Virus record (IMG/VR): IMGVR_UViG_3300024259_000143 | Span: 1 to 25,507 of that record | Length of the DNA stretch: 25,507 bases | Source: a virus | Strand: one strand, 5' to 3' | Shown here: positions 7,397 to 13,621 of the stretch, one piece after another | Numbering within the stretch: position 1 is the first letter of the stretch | Layout of the letters: every line of letters starts with the position of its first letter | Notes under the pieces: generated by a model | Databases searched by the model: none | Told to the model about the DNA's origin: nothing | The model's input: the letters and a program-made list of their open reading frames with translations, nothing else | Program-made: the position numbers and the translations under genes

Positions 7397-7794
7397 TACA
7401 TTTTTCCTAAAATAAATCCTATACCTAACCAAAGGTATTGATTTTCATACCATTTTGGTTCAACTAACTTAACTAACTTTTCATTCATTTCATCTCGAGC
7501 TTTTAATAATTTAATCTGTGAATCCTTGACATTTAATAATAAAGAATCAACGTTAGCCGTTTCTTCTAATTTTGTTACTAAATTTTCACAATCACTAATA
7601 ACAACTTTTTGTGATGCAATTAATGAATCGGCCTTTTCTATCTTACCTTCCCATTGAGCATCTCGTTGTTTAATCATCTCCAACGCTTCAGCGTATGTAA
7701 AGGTAGTCGGCTTTTTGCCATCCTTCTTTATATCTTGCGCATCTGTCATTGATAACGCGAAGAAGAATATTATAAAATATTTTAGTATATTCAT
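7396..7794 (-). CDS. Exported coiled-coil protein with C-terminal hydrophobic anchor
   Basis: From ATG 7794 this is a 132-residue protein. That start is preferred over ATG 7806 because GAGG lies six bases before it and overlaps the stop of the upstream gene, and because the protein then opens with a clean signal sequence (MNILKYFIIFFFALSMTDA, then Gln). The middle 80 residues are predicted coiled coil. The C-terminus, from WYENQYLWLGIGFILGKM, is a short hydrophobic segment that could anchor it in the inner membrane. There is no lipobox Cys. I have seen this layout (signal peptide, coiled coil, KPKWYEN-type hydrophobic end) in phages of aquatic hosts, without assigned function. Together with the next membrane protein it could form a spanin-like envelope-disruption pair, but neither shows the defining Rz1 lipoprotein features. 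Confidence 0.75.
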   Translation of the reverse strand: MNILKYFIIFFFALSMTDAQDIKKDGKKPTTFTYAEALEMIKQRDAQWEGKIEKADSLIASQKVVISDCENLVTKLEETANVDSLLLNVKDSQIKLLKARDEMNEKLVKLVEPKWYENQYLWLGIGFILGKM

Positions 7795-7802
7795 AGTAAA
7801 CC

Positions 7803-8114
7803 TCATTTGTTCTTAGCAAATTGTCTTAAAAAATCTTCAGCGGATTCTACTTCATCGTTTTCATACGCCTCTTCCATCTTTTGAGTTTTCTTTTTTGAAG
7901 TGGTAAGTTTTCTTTTTAGTTTACCAACTTCTTTTTTAGAAACAGTTTTCTTTTCTTCCAAAACTTTAATTTCTTTTTCAACTTTCTTCTCTTCTTTTTT
8001 GTTTTCTTTGATAACCTTTTTAAGTTCTTTAACTTCTTTACTTTTAACAGCATTGGCTGCAAAAAGACCACCAAGTAAACCAAAAAATCCGAGTATTAAT
8101 TTCCAAATTTTCAT
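7803..8114 (-). CDS. Small membrane-anchored coiled-coil protein
   Basis: A 103-residue protein with an N-terminal transmembrane segment (about residues 4-22, KLILGFFGLLGGLFAANAV) followed by a long Lys/Glu-rich coiled coil (about 25-85) and an acidic tail with a SAEDFLRQF motif. This is the overall shape of an inner-membrane spanin (Rz-like) or of a membrane-tethered assembly factor. Sequence alone does not distinguish them. Its start overlaps the stop of the zinc-finger gene (ATGA), and its stop region provides the ribosome-binding site of the next gene, so the two membrane proteins are tightly coupled, which suits a partner role. Confidence 0.75.
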   Translation of the reverse strand: MKIWKLILGFFGLLGGLFAANAVKSKEVKELKKVIKENKKEEKKVEKEIKVLEEKKTVSKKEVGKLKRKLTTSKKKTQKMEEAYENDEVESAEDFLRQFAKNK

Positions 8115-8641
8115 TCCATGTTCTCCAATTCGTTTAAAACTTTTGTGTATTTTTCTAAAGCCTCGTCAGCTTCCTTTTGTATCGTACTCATATCAATATT
8201 CCACTTTTCCTTTTCTAATTCGGGATGATTAACGCCGACATTATTATACCACACCGGAGCAGATTGAGCTTTCCATTCTTTAATTTTCTCTATATTCTCT
8301 TTAAGAAAAGATATTTTATTTTGTTTTACCTTTTCCTTTTCCCACTCATCATATTTACCTTCTAATCTAAGCTTATGTTCAAATTGTAGTTGACAATCAA
8401 AGCAATGACCATACAATCCCCACATTTTATCGTCTAATCTCTTCTTCATAATCTTATCACACTTCTTACAAAAATGAGGCATTCTAACATCTTGCATAAT
8501 TTCTGTCATTTTTGGAATGATATCGCCCTTTTCTTTTTCATTACCTTTATAACCGACCATCACTCTTTTTTCTGTTTCACGACCAGCGAGAATATTACCT
8601 AATGCTTGATTTTGTCTTTGTGTTTCTTTACTATACGCCAT
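8111..8641 (-). CDS. Cys4 zinc-finger protein of unknown function
   Basis: This 176-residue protein has four cysteines arranged as C58-x2-C61 and C80-x2-C83 within FCKKCDKIMKK and GHCFDCQ, a typical treble-clef or zinc-ribbon layout able to bind one zinc ion. The rest is charged and helical, with a KYDEWEKEK segment and a long C-terminal helix (about 150-175). I recognise the KMWGLYGHCFDC pattern as a recurrent hypothetical protein near terminase genes in marine T4-like phages. Its neighbourhood, two genes upstream of the large terminase, makes a nucleic-acid-binding or packaging role possible, and it is one candidate for the otherwise missing small terminase, though without direct support. 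GAGGT lies just upstream of ATG 8641 within the stop region of the preceding gene. Confidence 0.82.
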   Translation of the reverse strand: MAYSKETQRQNQALGNILAGRETEKRVMVGYKGNEKEKGDIIPKMTEIMQDVRMPHFCKKCDKIMKKRLDDKMWGLYGHCFDCQLQFEHKLRLEGKYDEWEKEKVKQNKISFLKENIEKIKEWKAQSAPVWYNNVGVNHPELEKEKWNIDMSTIQKEADEALEKYTKVLNELENME

Positions 8642-8643
8642 AA

Positions 8644-11600
8644 TTACCTCGTAAACTTTAACATTCCTAAAATTTGATTAACAGGAGCAAATGCGCCTGT
8701 ATACTTATACAATTTCCCTTTAAACATAAATGTAATACCCTCACTTGGTACAACAGCATCCAATCCTCCAATAGCATTCAACCTATCCAATTGAGTTTTT
8801 AATGTATTTAATACTTTTGGATCTGTAGAATTTTTTACTTTGGATATTACACTTATTAAATCTTTTTTAATTTTTTGCACTGCCGCATCCGGATTCGCAG
8901 CAATAAAATCACTAAGATTTTTTAATATTTCCGCGCCAAGTTCAAAAAATAAAACTTCCCAATCTCTTATATGCTCTTTCTGTAATCTGGCGTGATCATT
9001 TTTATCAGTAGATAAAACCCATTCTAAAAACTTGGGATGATCTTCTTTTAAATCCTTTTTAATCTGTGGAATCTTATATGATTTATCGAAGAAAGCCCAC
9101 CTCTTAGTTAGTTTGACTAAAATATCATTTGTTATATTCATGAAGTCAGTTTGATTAGCACCATTTAATATATATTCCATCCAATATGCTTGATGATAAT
9201 CTGCTAATGTATCAGTACCTCTAAGAGCATAATTATTTTGTAACGCGTTCAACTTGCCCAAAAAATAACTTTGTCGTTGTGAAAAGTTTTTTACTTTTGG
9301 GAGTTTAGCTACAAATGGTCCAGTTACACTAAATGTCTTTTGTACATTTTGATTTATCTGCTTTATCATACCAGCTAATACTCTTGCACTGCTACTATCA
9401 GATCCAATTGGCGAACCAGCCGCATTATACTCTATTGTTCCATGAAATTGTAAAAGTGATTTATCATAAGGAATTACATTTGCTGTTTTCGGATAAATGA
9501 TTTCCAATGACATAAATTTCTTACCTTCTGCGAATATTTTATCTTTTTGTTTATCACTTAATCCACCAATCGCTTTTGATAAATCCACCATTGCACCAAC
9601 AAATGCCTTCTCAAGGTCTCCCCTTCCAGCAAACATACTCTTTACACCACTAATACTTAATGCCGCTGCACCAAAGTTTTTAATATGTCCACCATTTCTA
9701 GCCGCAATAAGTTTACCATTCTTCCAACTTATCATTATATTTTGACCGTCTGTTTTTTCTGTTACAGTCCCATCATTACTAAGATTACCTTGTAGTGTAT
9801 TAATAATTAGTGTTCTGAAATCTGAAAATGTAAGATTATTATTATCAAATGGATGATTTAAATGTCCGTACGCGCCGCCCATAAGCAGTAGCCCCTTTCC
9901 TTTATTTTTTTGTGTTAAAACACTTTTTGAATTTATTTGTTCGTGAAAATTATCCTTATCTTTAACTTCATAACTAAAGCCATCAGCGCCAGCCACCATC
10001 AAATCACCTATAATATTATCAATAGCAGCGTCAGTACCCATCCAATTTACTATTTCCCAGCCTAAAGGTTTTACAACATCCGTCATCCATTTTTTGTATT
10101 CTCCAACCGCTGCAACAGAACCTTTAGCTTGGCCTGCATCTAAATGAGTTACATCCGTTGATACATAATGCTTTTTACCCGGCTTCCTTCTAGAAAATTC
10201 CGATGGTGCATCATCATTATCCATTGGATCTATCGCGTTATTACTTACTATATAATCTATAATTTTCCAACCGGCTCCACTATATAAGTTATCTATCCAA
10301 TTTTTTGATGATTTTTCATAATCTTCAAAGTCTTTATAATAAGTTGAAGGACCATCATCAAGATTACCTCCAGGAGTTCCTGTAGCTTCCAGTAAAAACT
10401 CTTCTATTAACTCGTCCGTTAGCGTATAGGTTTCAAATAACTTTTTAAATTTATTTGTCATCATTTGAAAATTTCCCTTATCAAAATACCCAAATATATT
10501 TTTAAATCTTTTTTGTCTCTCGCTATCATCAATTTTAGGATCACCCAATAATTCTCTAGCTTTAGTACCACTAATATTACCAGATTGTGGAGCAGTTAAA
10601 ATATACCCATGCTCATCAAACCCTTTCATATCCTTCGTATAAGGTTTAAAATATTTACCACCAAGTCTACCAGAATCCTTTCCACCAACCACATAAACAA
10701 CTGCTGTAGTTTCTGGATCATATTTTCTAAGTAAATTTTTTGCAACATATGGTGATGTTTCTTGGATTATTCTATTTCTTGGAATGCCCATCTTTGTCAT
10801 ATGCCTGACTTTTTCTGAAAAATTCATTGGATGTCTAGGTGGTTGTTTTATATTAGATGTCGTTATATAAGCTTCATCTACCCTGCCTTTCAACCAATCA
10901 TATGTAGCAGCGTGGCCAGAATGAAATGGTTGGAATCTTCCGCCGAATACTCCGATTACTTTTTTAATTTGTTTAGCTTCATTCAATTTAGCTATTTGTT
11001 TTTCTATATCCTTTATTTGCAATTTTAACTTATGACTATTGGCTCCACTACCAAATCCTATAGCTTTTTTAATTAGTTTTTGCCTCTCATCTCTAAGTTT
11101 ATTTTGTTTTATTTGGTCTTTTCTACTTAATTTTTCATTTACGTCTTTCAAATTAGATGCACTATCCCCACTTTCTGCAATAGAATATACAACCTTTTGC
11201 ATATACAAGTCAAGGGTTTCTTTTATTTTTATTTTCTTATCTATAATATCTGGCTTTTTAACTTTATCAGTTGTAACAAAAGTATCATATTTATCGTCAG
11301 GAGAATGTTCATATTGTCTAACCTCTAAACTTATCTTTGGCTTATATCCTTCCGGCAGTTTATTAATAATCCCTTTGAAATGTACTTTTCCTGGAATTAA
11401 ATAAAGCATCATATTTAATTTATTTAAATTAACCAATAATTGACTTGATGTCCACAATTGATTTTGACTTCTCACCATATCATATTTTGGACCTAATTTT
11501 TGTGTATGATTGTAAAATTTTGGAAATACTTCTTTATAATTTTTTGTAGATTTAACTAATTCTTGAGCATATTTCATTCTTGTTTCGGAAGATATTCTGT

Positions 11601-13185
11601 CTGGTCCTCTTGTATATCCTTGTTCAGGATGTTTAATTCCATGATTAGTTCTTACGAGTGGCTTTTTTAAGTCATGTACAGTTACATGCGGTTTTACTCT
11701 TGAAGTGTTTTCAATTACAGCAACTTTTTTACCGTCACTAACAATTGTATGACCTTTAATTCCATCGTGAAATGTCACTAATGACCTAACCACATCAGAT
11801 AATTTTTTATAACCCAACGCCTCTCTAATACGAGCACCATCTTTTGACGGGGCTTTTATTTTTTTAGTTTTATCGAATTCTTTTTCATCTCTCTTTACAA
11901 ACAGTGCTGAATTCACAATACCGATTCCATATGAATTCATACCCTCACACCAATCCGTATCCTTATCCATTACATAACATATTTCCGTACCATATCCAGT
12001 AAGTTCTCTCACTACTAATAAATTAGGTGAATAATTTCTATCTCTGTTTTTACCCAGCACTATATCATTACCAAATTTATTAGCAAAAGTAATACATTCA
12101 TCAATTTCTTTATAACCACTTTTCTTATCCGTTTTATTTTTATTAATTCCTTTACGACTTGGAGATGGTAACATTCCAGCCGGCGCTCCAAATTCTTCAT
12201 CAAATGCATTTACTTTTTTAACTAATCTAAACTTTAATGCAGGCCTCCCATTGATAAGCAAATCACCCTTCTCATTCCAATCAATAGATTTAACAACTAC
12301 TTTCTTATTCTTAAATTTACCCATTTTAACGGTATCGCCTATTTCAACAGGAACATCTATACTTTCAAAGAAACGAGATTGACCTGGATCTTTGAATACT
12401 TTGTGAAATTTCTTTTCTTTTGCAAGCCAATCCTTTCCTATTTTACTCGATACGGGCCTACTAAGAAATTTAGTAATACCTTTATTGACTAACATTTTAA
12501 ATCTTTTTTTAGCTTGTTCAGCATCTAAATATCTATTATTATCAACTATTAGAAAATTAGATCCTCCAAATAAACCTTGGAAAAACGCTAAATTATTTTG
12601 GACATCCTGCCAACTTGTACGGACAATCGGTTCAGGTACTACTCTTGTTCGTTGCTCATTTCTTTCTAAAGCGACATCTAAAGAAGTATTTACAAAAACC
12701 ATATAAGTATCATAACCCAATGCTTCTAATTGTTTTTTCTGCGCTTTCACCGATTTGTATTTATGTCCAGTACCATCTATGATTACACCTAATCTACCTT
12801 GTGTATATAATCTTAATCTTTCCTTACTTAGCGATTTAGCAAAATTTCTCAAACCACTTGTAGCATAATCAACAGGATTTCCATTTCTATCCACACCAGT
12901 AAGGTCTTGAAATAGTTCATCTGGCATAACATCTAAATCTGTTGTTTGAAAATACTTTTTCATTAACATTTCAAGTTCAGAATCCTGATTTACCATTTTT
13001 AAACCAGTCCTAGATACATTGACGTTTTCAGGTATGCCGAATAGTTTAGAAGCAACATATGACTTTCCACTTCCAGGTCCACCAGCTAAAAAGATAGCCT
13101 TAAAGATACCTGGATCTCTAGCTCCCTCTGTTAGTATATCTGCCTCTATAAAAGGTTTTGTTAAAAATTCGGTAAGTTTATTCAT
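8644..13185 (-). CDS. 1513-residue multi-enzyme protein: P-loop kinase, beta-barrel, Ntn-hydrolase, NMNAT-like and RNA-ligase-like domains
   Basis: Domains in order. Residues 28-245 are a zeta-toxin/polynucleotide-kinase-like P-loop kinase with Walker A GGPGSGKS (35-42). Residues 275-325 are a small beta-barrel. Residues 364-628 resemble an Ntn-hydrolase of the acyltransferase/C45 group: Cys364 as nucleophile, KNRDR (379-383), GMNSYGIGIVNSAL (415-428) and RTNHG (512-516). Residues 680-736 are coiled-coil linker. Residues 742-916 are an NMNAT/cytidylyltransferase-like fold with GRFQPFHSGH (749-758) and ISGTKAR (871-877). Residues about 960-1513 are an RNA-ligase-like nucleotidyltransferase with EKTDG (Lys1144 nucleophile), SLEII (Glu1228), EGITFMFKG (1482-1490) and KLYKYTG (1491-1497). 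An insertion of about 225 residues lies between its motifs III and IV. (L/I)-x-E plus small residue occurs at 20/21, 363/364, 671/672, 736/737 and 933/934. AGGA precedes ATG 13185. RNA repair and NAD metabolism are plausible roles, unproven. Confidence 0.85.
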   Translation of the reverse strand: MNKLTEFLTKPFIEADILTEGARDPGIFKAIFLAGGPGSGKSYVASKLFGIPENVNVSRTGLKMVNQDSELEMLMKKYFQTTDLDVMPDELFQDLTGVDRNGNPVDYATSGLRNFAKSLSKERLRLYTQGRLGVIIDGTGHKYKSVKAQKKQLEALGYDTYMVFVNTSLDVALERNEQRTRVVPEPIVRTSWQDVQNNLAFFQGLFGGSNFLIVDNNRYLDAEQAKKRFKMLVNKGITKFLSRPVSSKIGKDWLAKEKKFHKVFKDPGQSRFFESIDVPVEIGDTVKMGKFKNKKVVVKSIDWNEKGDLLINGRPALKFRLVKKVNAFDEEFGAPAGMLPSPSRKGINKNKTDKKSGYKEIDECITFANKFGNDIVLGKNRDRNYSPNLLVVRELTGYGTEICYVMDKDTDWCEGMNSYGIGIVNSALFVKRDEKEFDKTKKIKAPSKDGARIREALGYKKLSDVVRSLVTFHDGIKGHTIVSDGKKVAVIENTSRVKPHVTVHDLKKPLVRTNHGIKHPEQGYTRGPDRISSETRMKYAQELVKSTKNYKEVFPKFYNHTQKLGPKYDMVRSQNQLWTSSQLLVNLNKLNMMLYLIPGKVHFKGIINKLPEGYKPKISLEVRQYEHSPDDKYDTFVTTDKVKKPDIIDKKIKIKETLDLYMQKVVYSIAESGDSASNLKDVNEKLSRKDQIKQNKLRDERQKLIKKAIGFGSGANSHKLKLQIKDIEKQIAKLNEAKQIKKVIGVFGGRFQPFHSGHAATYDWLKGRVDEAYITTSNIKQPPRHPMNFSEKVRHMTKMGIPRNRIIQETSPYVAKNLLRKYDPETTAVVYVVGGKDSGRLGGKYFKPYTKDMKGFDEHGYILTAPQSGNISGTKARELLGDPKIDDSERQKRFKNIFGYFDKGNFQMMTNKFKKLFETYTLTDELIEEFLLEATGTPGGNLDDGPSTYYKDFEDYEKSSKNWIDNLYSGAGWKIIDYIVSNNAIDPMDNDDAPSEFSRRKPGKKHYVSTDVTHLDAGQAKGSVAAVGEYKKWMTDVVKPLGWEIVNWMGTDAAIDNIIGDLMVAGADGFSYEVKDKDNFHEQINSKSVLTQKNKGKGLLLMGGAYGHLNHPFDNNNLTFSDFRTLIINTLQGNLSNDGTVTEKTDGQNIMISWKNGKLIAARNGGHIKNFGAAALSISGVKSMFAGRGDLEKAFVGAMVDLSKAIGGLSDKQKDKIFAEGKKFMSLEIIYPKTANVIPYDKSLLQFHGTIEYNAAGSPIGSDSSSARVLAGMIKQINQNVQKTFSVTGPFVAKLPKVKNFSQRQSYFLGKLNALQNNYALRGTDTLADYHQAYWMEYILNGANQTDFMNITNDILVKLTKRWAFFDKSYKIPQIKKDLKEDHPKFLEWVLSTDKNDHARLQKEHIRDWEVLFFELGAEILKNLSDFIAANPDAAVQKIKKDLISVISKVKNSTDPKVLNTLKTQLDRLNAIGGLDAVVPSEGITFMFKGKLYKYTGAFAPVNQILGMLKFTR

Positions 13186-13240
13186 AATTTCCTATATAGT
13201 TAGTCATATATAAATATAATATTTGTGAATTATATCTTTA
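13186..13240 (-). promoter_or_regulatory. AT-rich intergenic promoter candidate upstream of the multi-enzyme gene
   Basis: A 55-bp gap between the small fibre-adjacent gene and the multi-enzyme gene. On the coding strand it contains TATATTTATATATGA (13218-13204), identical over 15 bases to the gap before the 283-residue gene, followed by an AGGA ribosome-binding site. The distance from the shared word to the start codon is about 18 bases here and about 28 bases in the other gap. Both are compatible with a short-leader late promoter, but the word does not equal the T4 late consensus on this strand. No hairpin terminator is obvious. Confidence 0.4.
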
Positions 13241-13612
13241 TTACCAAGGAATTCCATAGCCTACTGATTCACTGTGTAGAGAAGAGCTCATAGAAGAAAT
13301 AAAGCTTCCCCAAGATCCAGTTGGATGAACTTTGCCGTGTGTTGCAACCTCTGTATTTCTACTAGCATATGAGCTAGTCACCCAACCTTTTACTGTATCT
13401 TCAGTTAAACTATTATATTCAATAAAAGAAGAAGAATCAACAGTTGCCCAAATATTGTCAATAAACTCCATAGGCTGTACAAGTTCAACAGATGAAGTAA
13501 CCTCCCCAACCGCCTCCGTAAGTTTGTATTTTACACTATAAACTACATTAGAAAAAGAACTTGTGAAATGTGGGTTCGTATCTAGATATAATTTTGTTAT
13601 TTTAAAATCCAT
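13241..13612 (-). CDS. Small fibre-adjacent phage protein
   Basis: A 123-residue protein beginning with a beta-rich half (KITKLYLDTNPHFTSSF, then VVYSVKYKLTEAVGEV) and continuing with FIEYNSLTEDTVKGWVTSSY near residues 63-82. The pattern of a VV-S-V-(K/R)-Y-(K/R) strand followed later by F-(I/V)-x-Y-x-x-L-T-E-(D/E)-x-V-x-G-W-(V/I) is one I recognise from a family of small phage proteins found next to tail fibre or tail tip genes. I know no firm function; a fibre accessory or assembly factor is the usual guess. The C-terminal 40 residues are Ser-, Gly- and His-rich. The Shine-Dalgarno AGGAG overlaps the stop codon of the giant fibre gene, so its expression is tied to the fibre gene. Confidence 0.8.
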   Translation of the reverse strand: MDFKITKLYLDTNPHFTSSFSNVVYSVKYKLTEAVGEVTSSVELVQPMEFIDNIWATVDSSSFIEYNSLTEDTVKGWVTSSYASRNTEVATHGKVHPTGSWGSFISSMSSSLHSESVGYGIPW

Positions 13613-13621
13613 TTTGTTCTC

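Noticed and set aside
7394-7432. Longer terminase beginning at 7432
   Set aside because: The extra 12 residues overlap the previous gene and lack a ribosome-binding site, whereas ATG 7396 has AGGA at good spacing and a TAATG junction.
8111-8641. Zinc-finger protein as the small terminase subunit
   Set aside because: Position is suggestive, but small terminases are usually helical oligomers without a Cys4 zinc site, so I left the function unassigned.
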